The notes: generated by a model from the letters alone, not told the origin. Counted from the stretch's first letter, positions 8,162-17,520 are shown. The stretch: DNA of 64,000 nucleotides from JARRLC01 sp050290865 (GCA_050290865.1 JBNKIW010000002.1:62001-126000); one strand, 5' to 3'. Made by a program: numbers and translations.

Positions 8162-9079
8162 ATGGACCGGCTTGACGCGATGCGCGCCTTCACCAAGGTC
8201 GTCGCCTCAGGCAGCTACGCCGAGGCCGCACGGCGGCTCGGACTGACGCGCTCGGCGGTCAGCAAAGCGGTCATGGAGATCGAACATGCGCTCGGCGTGC
8301 GCCTGCTCGACCGCACGACGCGCCGCGTCACCCCGACCGAGGCCGGTCTCGCCTATTACGAGCGATGCGTCGCCATTGTCGCGCAGGTCGAAGAAACGGA
8401 AATCCAGATCTCGCGCCTGCACGACGAGCCGCGCGGTGTCTTGAAGGTCAACGCGCCGATGTCGTTCGGCATCCACTATCTCGGCACCGCGGTCGCCGCC
8501 TTCATGGTCCTCTACCCCGATCTGAGGGTGGAGATGACACTCAACGACCGCTTCATCGATCCGCTGGAAGAGGGTGTGGACGTGACTGTGCGCATCGGCG
8601 CGCTCGGCGATTCCACGCTGATCGCACGGCGGCTGGCTCCGGCGCGGCGCGTCCTCGTGGCTGCGCCCGGCTATATCGAACGTCATGGCGCACCCCTTGG
8701 CCCCGGCGATCTGGCCGCGCATCGCTGCCTGGCATACGGCCACTCCACGGCCGCGCAGCGCTGGCAGCTCACCCGGAACGGCGCGGCGCTGACGGCGCAG
8801 ATCAACGCCGCGCTCTGGTCTAACAACGGCGAAGTGCTGCGCGCGGCGGCGCTGGCGGGCATCGGCATCGCCAATCTGCCGACCTTCCTGGCCGGGCCCG
8901 ACATCCGCGCGGGCGATCTGGCGACCGTGCTGCCGGATTACCCGCCCGCCGAACTGGGGATTTTCGCGCTCTACGCGCCCAACCGCTATCTCGCGGCGAA
9001 GACGCGGGTCTTTATCGACTTTCTCACCAGCCGTTTCGGTGGCGAACCCGCCTGGGATGATTTCCTCCCCCCCGACTGA
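8162..9079 (+). CDS. LysR family transcriptional regulator, divergent from pirin
   Basis: 305 residues from the ATG at 8162 (MDRLDAMRAFTKV), the normal LysR start; no good ribosome site is visible, so the transcript may be nearly leaderless. The winged helix-turn-helix is at residues 14-45 (SYAEAARRLGLTRSAVSKAV), and a periplasmic-binding-like effector domain follows. This CrgA/AaeR-type branch is often paired with pirin or quinone-reductase genes. The divergent arrangement and a 30-base-spaced dyad at 8121-8157 suggest it controls the pirin-wrbA pair. The effector is unknown. Confidence 0.93.
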   Translation: MDRLDAMRAFTKVVASGSYAEAARRLGLTRSAVSKAVMEIEHALGVRLLDRTTRRVTPTEAGLAYYERCVAIVAQVEETEIQISRLHDEPRGVLKVNAPMSFGIHYLGTAVAAFMVLYPDLRVEMTLNDRFIDPLEEGVDVTVRIGALGDSTLIARRLAPARRVLVAAPGYIERHGAPLGPGDLAAHRCLAYGHSTAAQRWQLTRNGAALTAQINAALWSNNGEVLRAAALAGIGIANLPTFLAGPDIRAGDLATVLPDYPPAELGIFALYAPNRYLAAKTRVFIDFLTSRFGGEPAWDDFLPPD

Positions 9080-9207
9080 GGCGCTCTCAAGCCAAGCCGC
9101 TACGGATAACGCACACCGCCGCAAGGCTTCGGCAAGGAAAGGTAGCCAGAGATGTACGCTGCGGGGGCTGCATCCGCGACCGGCATCATCCCACAGGACC
9201 TGGCAAC

Positions 9208-10068
9208 ATGACATCTCTTCGCGACATCACGCTGTGCTGTGTCGATACCGAGCATCATCTCCTGTCCGCCATCGCGCTGCGCCGATGCAACGAACTGATG
9301 CCTTTCAACAGAACGGTCTTCGTCACCGATCAGGACGACACTATCGAACCGGACTGGGAGCATCACCGGATCAAGCCGCTCGCCGACTACGAAGAGCACA
9401 ACAGGTTCATGCTGAAGAACCTGTATTTCCACATCCAAACGGACTTCATGCTCTCGGTGCAGTTCGACGGCTTCATCATCGATCCCACCGCCTGGACCGA
9501 CGAGTTTTTGCAGTATGACTTCATCGGCGCGCCGTGGCCCTGCTCACCGAAGGAATATGCCGTCGGCAGCGGCGGCTTTTCGCTGCGCTCCAGGCGGCTG
9601 CTGAAGGCGCTTCAGGACGACCGGATCGTCCTGCCGAACGATGCGGGAGCGGAAGACATCTGTATCTGCCGCACCTATCGCAGCATTCTCGAAGTGCATC
9701 ACGGCATCCGCTTTGCGCCGGTCGAACTGGCGACGCGCTTCTGTCACGGGGCGGGACCGTTCGTCGCCGATACATTCGGGTTTCATGGCCTGCCGCGTCT
9801 GGCCGATTTCTATACCGGCGGGAATGCGACATTGATGACCGACAATCTGAAACCTTGCCTGCTGCGCAAGGCGAATGTCGTGGTCCTGGCGATGCAGTAT
9901 GCTTTCCGTGAGCAGCATGACGAGGCCCGTCATCTGTTCGAGCGCGTCTGCCGGTATCAGAGCTACGACGAGGCCCGCGACGCACTCGCAGCGGGCAGCG
10001 CGCCGGCCGAGATGATCGCGTTTCTCGCAGAATGCTGGCCCCGCTACACGGCCCGCGCGGCGGCCTGA
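9208..10068 (+). CDS. DUF5672 family protein, probable glycosyltransferase
   Basis: 286 residues; the ATG has AGGA nine bases upstream. The hallmarks of DUF5672 are visible: LMPFNRTVFVTDQ near residue 30-45, the FIGAPWPC motif near 110, and VGSGGFSLRSRRLL near 122-135. The fold is thought to be GT-A-like and members occur in surface-glycan loci, but no reaction is established. The C-terminal 70 residues (from about 215) form a helical tail. It is followed by its own terminator, so it seems monocistronic, in a neighbourhood with other possible glycan genes. Confidence 0.8.
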   Translation: MTSLRDITLCCVDTEHHLLSAIALRRCNELMPFNRTVFVTDQDDTIEPDWEHHRIKPLADYEEHNRFMLKNLYFHIQTDFMLSVQFDGFIIDPTAWTDEFLQYDFIGAPWPCSPKEYAVGSGGFSLRSRRLLKALQDDRIVLPNDAGAEDICICRTYRSILEVHHGIRFAPVELATRFCHGAGPFVADTFGFHGLPRLADFYTGGNATLMTDNLKPCLLRKANVVVLAMQYAFREQHDEARHLFERVCRYQSYDEARDALAAGSAPAEMIAFLAECWPRYTARAAA

Positions 10069-10112
10069 GAAATCGCTGCCGCTCCACACTCTTTCTCTCT
10101 CCCCCCCAATGG

Positions 10113-10148
10113 GAAGCACCCGGCCCGCGTCGGCTGCTTCTCATTTTT
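10113..10148 (+). terminator. Rho-independent terminator after the DUF5672 gene
   Basis: Stem GAAGCA (10113-10118) with TGCTTC (10135-10140), extended by inner CCG/CGG pairing, then TCATTTTT. The 13-base block from 10136 (GCTTCTCATTTTT) is repeated directly at 10149-10161, doubling the T-rich tail. Confidence 0.65.
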
Positions 10149-10499
10149 GCTTCTCATTTTTGCGGCTCACGCTCAAATTTTACGGATCGAATTAATGACG
10201 CGGAAATAGTTGATCTGCTTTAAAAATCATAACGATCCCGCTGACGGAAATAAGTTGAAAAATGGCGAATTGTTAACCCTAGGTACGTATCAACTTACCG
10301 TCTGAGCAGAATTCATTTGTGAGCAAGATACCCTCACTCCGTCGGTGTTCGAAGATAACAGGCGGTTCCATGTAAACACGTCTCGTGACACGCCTCGAAC
10401 AGGACATGGCCGGTCGATGACTGTCGTCTCGCACCGCCTTCCTTCGCCGGTGGGGGTGGATGCCGTCCCGCTCGAACATTGTCCGGTCCACGTGCGCCC
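10149..10499. other. AT-rich intergenic region upstream of the HlyD-like gene
   Basis: About 350 bases. The first 180 (to about 10330) are strikingly AT-rich relative to the chromosome, ending near a TTAACCCTAGGTACG stretch, and could hold the promoter of the downstream gene. No gene is supported here. Confidence 0.5.
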
Positions 10500-12791
10500 A
10501 TGGCACCATCAGACGCAACATATCCCGCCTCACGCTCCGCCGGACGAGCGGCCGGGAACTGTCGCGCCCTGACGCCGGGCCGGGAGGACGAAACGCTGCT
10601 GGCGGATGCGCCGCCGCACGGAGACAGCCTCGCCGCCCGTCTGCGCGCGGGTGTCTCGCGCCTTTTGCGGATCATGACGGCACGGGCGGATGAGTGGGAG
10701 ACGGCCGCCGAAACCAGGGCCAGGGAGGAAGAACTTGCTGCCCGCGTCTGGGACGCCATGCGGATTGCAGCCGGACTGGATCAGACACCCGGCGGATCGC
10801 AGCCAACGCCGAGCCATTCTCCCCCTCGGGCAGGCGGCACCACATTCGATGTCTTCGCTGGCGGGCTCAGCGTGCACTTTCTCGGTGAGGAGGGGGACCC
10901 GCCGTCCGCGGCGGGCGCGTATCAGGCACCGCCGCAGCAGGAGGCCGGGGCCCCCGCCTTCGCACCGGCCGATCTCGATGCGCTCCGGTTGCCGCCCGAG
11001 AGCCGCCATTTCACTCCGTTGAGCCCGGAGGTCTTCGCTCAGCACATCGCCGTGAAAGGATGTGTTCCCGGCGGCCACGCGCCGAGAGAGGAGGCGCCCG
11101 AAGCTGCGGCCGAGGCGGCGCCTTCCTGCCCGGGCCGGGAAGCGTCGCCCTGGATCAAGGCGGGATCACGCCAGACACTGCGGGGGGCGACACAAGCAGC
11201 GGCCGTCATCGAGGCACGGCGGACGCAGCTCCACGCCCTGCACACGCGGCTCCAGTCGGTCGGCGCCGCTCTGATGGCCGCCCGCCGCTCAGCACTTGAG
11301 GCGCAGCCCGAGCGGACGGTCGCGCCGGTCGCCACACATCTTGCCCATCTCCTGAGAACGGCAACGACGCGGACGGCCGCCTGGTGGCAGCAGCCCGGTG
11401 CTTCGCCCTCCGCCGTCCCCCTCGAAACCGAAACGCACCAGCCGGGCGCTTGCGAGCCAAGCGGAGAACCGCCGCCACGCGCCCCGCGCGGCATTTTCTA
11501 TTTCGCGGTCGCGGCGATCCTCCTCATCCTGGCCGCGGCGTCCCTCACGCAGGTCGAAATCGTGATCGCGGGTACGGGCGAGATCGTCTCGGGAGCGCCC
11601 CCCGTAACGCTGCAGCCCGCGGAACGCGCGATCGTGCGCGAGGTCAATGTCAGGGTGGGCGACCATGTGACGAGAGGGCAGGTTCTCGCCACGCTCGAGC
11701 CCGCTCCCGCTCCCGCCGACACCGCCCCCGCTCTCGCCGAGGAAGGCGTGCAGGCGCTGGTGGTCCGGAAGGCGGCTCTGAAAGCCGAACTCCGGCGCAT
11801 CGAGGCCGAAGTGCTTGGCACGTCCTTCGAGCCCGCCGATCCGACTAATTCCGGCGATATTCTTCAGGCTGCCCTTTACGGCCGGCGGCAGATGGAATAC
11901 GCCTCGCGGCTGCGGGCGTTCGACGAGGAGATCAGCCGCCTGGGGACCATGATGGCGGCGTTGAAGGATGACCGCCGCTTTCTGGCCCGTCAGCTGTCCA
12001 TCGCCAACGAGGTGGAGGCGATGCACGCCGATCTGCAGAAGCGGAGTCCGGCCTCCAAGCTCCAGGTCCTGGAATCGCAGAGTTCGCGCCTGCGCTATGA
12101 GCGCGATCACCAGAACATCACGGACCGGCTGGCGGAGCTGCGGCACAGCGCGAAAGCCGCGCGCGTGCAGCGGCAGGCGTTCATCGATGCGTGGCGCAAG
12201 CGGCTGCTCGAAGACCTCGTGACCAAACGCCACGAACTCGACCAATTGAATATCAGACTTGCCAGGACTGCGCGCTCGGACGCTCCCGTCCGGCTCAAAG
12301 CGCCGGTGGACGGCGTCGTGCTCGGCGTCGCCCCGCGTCCGGCCGGGGCGGTCGTGCACGAGGCGGAGCCGCTGGTCACGCTGGCGCCGTCGGATGCGCC
12401 GCTCATTGCGGAGATTCTCGTCGAATCGCCGGACGTCGGCTACGCGTCGCCGGGTGACAGGGTGCTCATCAGGATGGATGCCTTTCCCATTCAGCAGCGC
12501 GGGCCAATGGAGGGGCGGCTTCTCTCGATCCGCGAAGCGCCATTCGCCCCGCGCCAGCAGGCCACCAGCGCCAGCGTAACAGCGGGAACGCCATCCCGGC
12601 CCGCTCAGGGAGCGGTCCATCGCGCCCGCATCGCGCTGACCGGTGCCCGGCCGGAAACGCTGCCCAAAGGCGCCCGCCTCGTACCTGGCATGTCCCTCTC
12701 GGCGGAAATCCAGGCCGGCAGGCGCAGCGTGATGTCCTATTTTCTCTCGCCGCTCACGCGCGGTTTCGGTGAACGCGAACGCGCGATGTGA
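10500..12791 (+). CDS. HlyD-family membrane-fusion (type I secretion adaptor) protein with a long N-terminal extension
   Basis: 763 residues from the ATG at 10500; a TTG at 10479 and an ATG at 10674 are alternatives and none has a clear ribosome site. One transmembrane helix lies at about 331-351, followed by a beta/lipoyl half (VREVNVRVGDHVTRGQVLA), a long coiled-coil hairpin, the second lipoyl half (APVDGVVLGV), a beta-barrel and a C-terminal LSPLTRGF tail, all as in HlyD adaptors of type I secretion. Ordinary HlyD has under 60 residues before its helix; here about 330 Ala/Pro/Glu-rich residues precede it in the cytoplasm. No ABC exporter or TolC gene is adjacent. Confidence 0.83.
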   Translation: MAPSDATYPASRSAGRAAGNCRALTPGREDETLLADAPPHGDSLAARLRAGVSRLLRIMTARADEWETAAETRAREEELAARVWDAMRIAAGLDQTPGGSQPTPSHSPPRAGGTTFDVFAGGLSVHFLGEEGDPPSAAGAYQAPPQQEAGAPAFAPADLDALRLPPESRHFTPLSPEVFAQHIAVKGCVPGGHAPREEAPEAAAEAAPSCPGREASPWIKAGSRQTLRGATQAAAVIEARRTQLHALHTRLQSVGAALMAARRSALEAQPERTVAPVATHLAHLLRTATTRTAAWWQQPGASPSAVPLETETHQPGACEPSGEPPPRAPRGIFYFAVAAILLILAAASLTQVEIVIAGTGEIVSGAPPVTLQPAERAIVREVNVRVGDHVTRGQVLATLEPAPAPADTAPALAEEGVQALVVRKAALKAELRRIEAEVLGTSFEPADPTNSGDILQAALYGRRQMEYASRLRAFDEEISRLGTMMAALKDDRRFLARQLSIANEVEAMHADLQKRSPASKLQVLESQSSRLRYERDHQNITDRLAELRHSAKAARVQRQAFIDAWRKRLLEDLVTKRHELDQLNIRLARTARSDAPVRLKAPVDGVVLGVAPRPAGAVVHEAEPLVTLAPSDAPLIAEILVESPDVGYASPGDRVLIRMDAFPIQQRGPMEGRLLSIREAPFAPRQQATSASVTAGTPSRPAQGAVHRARIALTGARPETLPKGARLVPGMSLSAEIQAGRRSVMSYFLSPLTRGFGERERAM

Positions 12792-12818
12792 TCGAATGCG
12801 GCGGGCGCGAGCGCGGCC

Positions 12819-13811
12819 CTATATCGCAGGTGCCTCCAGAGATGCCGGATGGAACAACTCCTCCGGCGTCACCCGGCGTTCCGACAGCCCCTGCCGGTGG
12901 TGATGGTCGCAGAAGGTCTCCAGCACTTTGCGGTTCGCCTCGTCGAAGCCGTAGGGCCAGTAGTCCTGTCCCATGTGTCTGCGGACGCCCGCCACATGCT
13001 CCTCGATGAAAGGCAGCATTGCTTTCGGCGCTGAGGTATCGGCCAGTCTCTCCTGGGCGACGGCCTTGGCCCGCGCGAATGCCTTCATCACCGCGCCCGG
13101 CAACCACGGATTTCGCTCCGCCAGTTCCCGGCGCACACCGACGACGTGCATGATCGGAAAAATCTTCGTGCGGCCGTAGTAGTCCCAGGCGGTGGTGTGA
13201 TCAGGAAACAAACGTTCGACATGCGGATGGCCCTTTCCGAAACAGGAGGGCCAGCGCGGGCCGATATAGGCGTCGATCTCGCCATTCTCCAGCAAGCTGT
13301 TCAGGCACGTGTCCGCCCCCGCGTCTTCGATGCATACGCCCGGCGGCGTCGCGATCGATATTTTTTCCGGCCGTCCGGGCGTCTCGACGCCGCCGCGCAC
13401 CCACGTCACGTCTGAGGACTTGATTCCGTAGTCGTCCTCAAGGATCGCGCGGGCCCAGACACAGGCCGTAAGCTGCCACTCCGGGAGGCCGACACGGCGG
13501 CCTTTGAGGTCCGCTGGGCTGCTGATGCCCTTGTCGGTACGGATGTAGATGGAGGAGTGACGGAAGGCGCGGGAAACGAAAGCCGGGATGGCAATGTAAG
13601 GGCAGGTGCCGCGCGAAACGCTCAGGACGTAGCTGCTCAGCGACAGCTCCGAGACATCGTAGGACAGGTGCCGGAAAGCGTGAAAAAAAGTCTCTTCCGG
13701 TGAAAGCAACAGATAGTTGGGGTCGGCACCATCGATGGCGACTTCGCCGCCGAACAATGGCCGGGTGCGGTCGTAATCGCCGACCGCCACCGAAATCTGG
13801 AGTTTCGTCAA
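12819..13811 (-). CDS. 4,5-dihydroxyphthalate decarboxylase (Pht5) homologue
   Basis: 330 residues from a TTG at 13811 preceded by GGGGA; this gives MTKLQISVAVGDYDRTRPL, almost the family start. Further family blocks are ELSLSSYVLSVSRG, CPYIAIPAFVSRAFRH, LPEWQLTACVWARAIL and FPIMHVVGVRREL. Pht5-type decarboxylases act on dihydroxyphthalate in phthalate breakdown and share the fold of NMT1-like periplasmic binding proteins, but have no signal peptide, as here. It is the last gene of the ABC operon, 97 bases beyond the binding-protein gene. A substrate other than phthalate is quite possible, since no phthalate dioxygenase is nearby. Confidence 0.82.
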   Translation of the reverse strand: MTKLQISVAVGDYDRTRPLFGGEVAIDGADPNYLLLSPEETFFHAFRHLSYDVSELSLSSYVLSVSRGTCPYIAIPAFVSRAFRHSSIYIRTDKGISSPADLKGRRVGLPEWQLTACVWARAILEDDYGIKSSDVTWVRGGVETPGRPEKISIATPPGVCIEDAGADTCLNSLLENGEIDAYIGPRWPSCFGKGHPHVERLFPDHTTAWDYYGRTKIFPIMHVVGVRRELAERNPWLPGAVMKAFARAKAVAQERLADTSAPKAMLPFIEEHVAGVRRHMGQDYWPYGFDEANRKVLETFCDHHHRQGLSERRVTPEELFHPASLEAPAI

Positions 13812-13907
13812 GACGTTCCCCGTTCTTGTTTTCTGTGGCGCCGTCCCGCAGCCGCGGCGCGGCCTTTCCGTTCGTACCGCGGCGCGGGGACGCAACCGTT
13901 GCTTTCG

Positions 13908-14870
13908 CTACTTGGCGGGTTTTTGTACGAGTGTCGCCAACTGCTCTTTCGTCAGCAGCGCCGGGATGGTCTTGAAACTCACCGCGTCCGTCATGAGCCG
14001 GTCGAGACCGATGACCGAATCGGGATCGAGCAGGCTCTTCGGAAAGAACTCGTCGCGGATTTTCTTGGCCCGCTCCGGCGCGGTCTTCGCGAATTCGGCG
14101 TAGGCCTTCAGGGCGTCCTCGCTGGAATACATCCAGTCGATTGTCTCACGATACGCCTTCATGAACTTGGCGATCGTCTCCTTCTTGGCCTTCAGCGCCG
14201 CTTCGTTGGAGATGAGCATGCGGATGGTGGTGCCGTGCACGATCTTGGCATCGTTGGCGCGCGCGACGATCCGGATCTTCTTCTCGTCCAGCGCGTCGAA
14301 GCCGAAAGGCGGCGACGACCAGCCCACGTCGATCTGGCCGGACATGACCTGCGTGAAGGTCGCGGCCGGACTGCCCGTGGACGTCGGTTTGGCCTTGAGA
14401 TTGAACTCCTTCATGAAAGCCTGAACGATGGAATGCGTCGAGGAGCCATTCGTGGAATAGGCGATCGTCGTCTTCTCCGTGGCGTCCTTGATCGTCTTCA
14501 GCTTGGAATCGGCGCGCGCATACCAGAAATCGGCTGCCCCCGTCGCCTGACCGCCGATGATGCGGACCGGTGCTCCCTTGCTGAAGGCGCCGAGCACGCC
14601 GAGCGTCCCCGCGGCTACGCCGATGTCGGCGCTGCCGGAGATGACGGCCTGCTGCGTCTCGCCGCCGCCTCGCGTGTAGAGGATCTCAAGCTCCAGCCCC
14701 TGCTTCTTGAAGATGCCGGCCTTCTGGCCGAGTTCGGCAATGGCCGTGTCCCAGTTGCCGCGCTGGCCGACCGCCAGCTTCAGGGTTTCGGCGGATGCCG
14801 TCCCTGCGAATGCAGCCGCAGCGATGAATCCGCATGCTGCAAAAGCGCCGATGTATTTTCTTGCCCTCAT
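13908..14870 (-). CDS. NitT/TauT-type ABC transporter substrate-binding protein
   Basis: 320 residues; the ATG has GGAG seven bases upstream. A clear Sec signal covers residues 1-27 (ending GTASA). The mature part reads LKLAVGQRGNWDTAIAELGQ and then IFKKQGLELEILYTRGGGE, the NMT1/TauA pattern of binding aromatic acids, sulfonates, nitrate or pyrimidine precursors. It delivers the ligand to the two permeases encoded upstream in the same operon. The neighbouring decarboxylase homologue and TPP enzyme suggest an organic acid, perhaps aromatic. Confidence 0.9.
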   Translation of the reverse strand: MRARKYIGAFAACGFIAAAAFAGTASAETLKLAVGQRGNWDTAIAELGQKAGIFKKQGLELEILYTRGGGETQQAVISGSADIGVAAGTLGVLGAFSKGAPVRIIGGQATGAADFWYARADSKLKTIKDATEKTTIAYSTNGSSTHSIVQAFMKEFNLKAKPTSTGSPAATFTQVMSGQIDVGWSSPPFGFDALDEKKIRIVARANDAKIVHGTTIRMLISNEAALKAKKETIAKFMKAYRETIDWMYSSEDALKAYAEFAKTAPERAKKIRDEFFPKSLLDPDSVIGLDRLMTDAVSFKTIPALLTKEQLATLVQKPAK

Positions 14871-14906
14871 GTAAATACTCCTTTTCCCTACAAAGTAAGC
14901 CCCGCG

Positions 14907-15656
14907 TTAAGCCCTCGATACAAATCTTTCCATAAGACCATTCAAAATGGCAGCCAGTGTAAACACCACGATCAACATGGCATACATTTCAGGCATGTTG
15001 AAGTTTTGATAACTCTGAATGATAAGGAAGCCGATACCCTTATTGGAAAGCTTGGTTTCAGCTAGCAGGGCTCCGATAATTGCAACTCCAAGACCGAGAC
15101 GCAAGCCATTCATGATCGGCGCGGCCATGGCGGGAATATAAATTTTTGCCGCCATCTGCCAGGGGGTTGCCCGGAAGGAGCGCCCGACGCGCACCAGCAC
15201 TTCGTCGATCCCCCGCATGCCGGCGGCGGCGCTCAGCGCGACGGGAAAAAAACAGGACAGTGCACCCATGGCGATCTTCGACGGGATGCCGAGGCCGAAC
15301 CACATGATCATGACGGGGAAGAAGATGATCTTCGGCGTCGGGCCGATGTAATAGAGGAACGGCTCATAGGCGCGCGTGAGAAACGGACTGCCGCCGATGA
15401 CCATCCCGGTCACGATGCCGGCAGTCCCGCCGATGACCATGGCGGCGGCGACTTCCCACGCCGTCACGCCGAGATTGGTGTAGAACTCGCCGCGGCCGAA
15501 CAGTTGTATGAACGCCCCGCCAATTTTGAAAAGCGATGGCACGACGTCTTCGAACAGAAGACCGGATCGCGCTGTTGCCTCCCACAAGACAAGCACGATG
15601 GCGAGAACGGCCATCCGCGTCAGCAACACGGCGCGGGGTGTGGGAAGGTCGCTCAT
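14907..15656 (-). CDS. ABC transporter permease, second of a pair
   Basis: 249 residues from the ATG at 15656, five bases after the stop of the preceding permease; a longer frame would overlap it. About six transmembrane helices. The EAA-type coupling loop is visible as VRVGRSFRATPWQMAAKIYIPAMAAPIMNG in two halves around residues 150-180. It belongs to the SsuC/TauC inner-membrane family. Because a different permease is encoded immediately upstream, the channel is probably a heterodimer, which is less usual for NitT/TauT importers. Confidence 0.9.
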   Translation of the reverse strand: MSDLPTPRAVLLTRMAVLAIVLVLWEATARSGLLFEDVVPSLFKIGGAFIQLFGRGEFYTNLGVTAWEVAAAMVIGGTAGIVTGMVIGGSPFLTRAYEPFLYYIGPTPKIIFFPVMIMWFGLGIPSKIAMGALSCFFPVALSAAAGMRGIDEVLVRVGRSFRATPWQMAAKIYIPAMAAPIMNGLRLGLGVAIIGALLAETKLSNKGIGFLIIQSYQNFNMPEMYAMLIVVFTLAAILNGLMERFVSRA

Positions 15657-15661
15657 ACGGT

Positions 15662-16435
15662 TCAGTAAACCGGCCGAAGCCATCGTTCCACGCGCTCCAA
15701 AGCCGCAAAGATGATGACGCTGACGAGGATCACGAAGGTAATCGTGGCGTAGGTGCCCGCCATATCGTAACGCTCGGCCAGGTCATTGATAAGTTGCCCC
15801 AACCCCCCGAAATTGATGAGAAACTCCATGCCAACAACGTTGATGAGCGCGAAGATCAGGCCCAGCCGGATGCCGGTGAATATCGCGGGAATCGCTGCCG
15901 GAAACTGCACCTTCCAGAACAACTGACGGCTGCCCAGATTGAAGGAATGACCGACATCGATCAGGACTGGCCGCACGGCCATGAGCCCTTCCAGCGTCTT
16001 GAGAATGACCGGGGCAAGACCGGAGAGAAAACCCAGCGCAATGATGGTGAGCGATGAGCGCCCGAAAATGACGAGAAACAGCGGATAGGCGAGCACGAGC
16101 GGCGCTGCGGCGAACGCGGCCACCCAGGCAAGCGTCGCCCGGCGCAACACCATGTAGCGATGCAGCGCGACCCCGCAGGCGAAGCCGAAGACCGTGGCGA
16201 GCAGTCCGGCGGTAAAAGCCTCGCCGAACGTCATCAGGAACCGGCGCGGAATATCCTCCTCCACGATCACGCGGCTGAAACTGGCGAAGACTTCCGAGGG
16301 CAGCGGCACGATATAGCGGTTGAGATATCCCAGCCGCAGCAGGACCTCAGCGATCCCGAAGATGACGGCCAGGGTCGCGAAACCCGTGAGAGGAGGCAGG
16401 AATCGCTCACGCAGGACCCTGGCGAGAGCGCTCAT
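15662..16435 (-). CDS. ABC transporter permease, first of a pair
   Basis: 257 residues from the ATG at 16435, which overlaps the ATPase stop codon by two bases, implying coupled translation. Six predicted helices; the coupling loop appears around residues 165-190 (HSFNLGSRQLFWKVQFPAAIP). SsuC/TauC family. It differs clearly from the next permease in sequence, so it is not a recent tandem duplicate. With the ATPase and binding protein it forms a complete importer. Confidence 0.9.
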   Translation of the reverse strand: MSALARVLRERFLPPLTGFATLAVIFGIAEVLLRLGYLNRYIVPLPSEVFASFSRVIVEEDIPRRFLMTFGEAFTAGLLATVFGFACGVALHRYMVLRRATLAWVAAFAAAPLVLAYPLFLVIFGRSSLTIIALGFLSGLAPVILKTLEGLMAVRPVLIDVGHSFNLGSRQLFWKVQFPAAIPAIFTGIRLGLIFALINVVGMEFLINFGGLGQLINDLAERYDMAGTYATITFVILVSVIIFAALERVERWLRPVY

Positions 16436-17283
16436 TGGTGGCGGCCCCGCCGGTCCCGTGCCTCGGTTTCGGTCATGCCGCGGCTGGCCTCCTCGCGCAG
16501 ATCGGCCCATAGAAGCGCGACATGGTGCCCGAATGCTTCACTGCTCACGACCTCAGAGCTGCGCGGCCGGGGCAGGTCGATATCAACGACTCTTTTCACA
16601 CGCCCCGGCCGGTAGCTCATCACCACAGTACGATCGGATAGCTGTACGGCCTCGGTTATACTATGGGTGATCAGTAAGCTCGTCTGGTTAAGGCTCTGGT
16701 GGATTTGCAGAATTTTATCCCCGAGAAGGAAACGTGTCTGCTCGTCCAACGCGCCGAAAGGCTCATCCATCAGCAAAATCTGCGGCTCGAAAGCCAGCGT
16801 CCGCGCGAGCGCGACGCGCTGGCGCATGCCGCCCGACAATTCGGCGGGATACCGCTTCTCGAACCCGGTCAGCCCCACCATCTCAATGAAGTGCCGGGCG
16901 CGGTCATGACGCTCCGCCCGCGCCATGCCCTGGATTTCGAGCGGGAACGCGACATTGTCGAGCACGGTCCGCCATGGGAAGGTCGACTCCTCCTGAAAGA
17001 CCATGCCGATGGCCGGATGAGGTTTGGAAACGACATCCTCGCCGACACAGACGCGGCCCTCATATTTACCGGTCAACCCCCCGATGATCTTGAACAGCGT
17101 TGACTTGCCGCATCCGGAAGGCCCGATAATGGAAACGAATTCCCCCGCCTTCACATTGATGGAGATGTTCTCGATGGCCGTCAGCGTTCCCTCCGGCGTG
17201 TCGAAACGCTTCGTGACGCCCTCTATGCTCAAAGCATTTGCACTCACCGTCCCATCCGCCGGAAAACGTCCGGACGAGATCAT
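16432..17283 (-). CDS. NitT/TauT-type ABC transporter ATP-binding protein
   Basis: 283 residues from the ATG at 17283, which has GAGAGG eight bases upstream; the open frame extends 60 codons further but that part looks non-coding. Walker A is GPSGCGKST, the Q-loop FQEESTFPWRTV, the signature LSGGMRQRVALA, Walker B ILLMDEPFGALD and the switch histidine LLITHS. It closely resembles SsuB/TauB/NrtD ATPases. It is the first gene of the five-gene importer operon and faces the TPP-enzyme gene across a 340-base divergent promoter region. Confidence 0.93.
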   Translation of the reverse strand: MISSGRFPADGTVSANALSIEGVTKRFDTPEGTLTAIENISINVKAGEFVSIIGPSGCGKSTLFKIIGGLTGKYEGRVCVGEDVVSKPHPAIGMVFQEESTFPWRTVLDNVAFPLEIQGMARAERHDRARHFIEMVGLTGFEKRYPAELSGGMRQRVALARTLAFEPQILLMDEPFGALDEQTRFLLGDKILQIHQSLNQTSLLITHSITEAVQLSDRTVVMSYRPGRVKRVVDIDLPRPRSSEVVSSEAFGHHVALLWADLREEASRGMTETEARDRRGRHQ

Positions 17284-17520
17284 CCGGACGCCTCTCGTAT
17301 TGGCGCGGTGTATGTCCAGGTACACTCGACACCTCGCGTTCCCCTGAGGGTCTTGTTTTGCATCTCGGCTTTTCTTTCTTGGCTTCTTAAGAGCCTTATC
17401 GGGCCCGCTGTTGTCCAAAACAATTTTACTAGGGCAATCATATAGATTTTTGAGCACCTCCAACTAAAGGCCATCCCCTCGTGCCAGCAAATTGAAATTA
17501 TCTGAAAAAGTATTTTACCA

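Noticed and set aside
11289..12620. Minus-strand open frame of 443 codons
   Set aside because: Antisense to the HlyD-like gene, which has a membrane helix, lipoyl and coiled-coil pattern on the plus strand.
13899..15065. Long plus-strand open frame of 388 codons
   Set aside because: It lies antisense to the ABC binding-protein gene, whose signal peptide and family motifs are clear. Long antisense frames are expected in GC-rich DNA.
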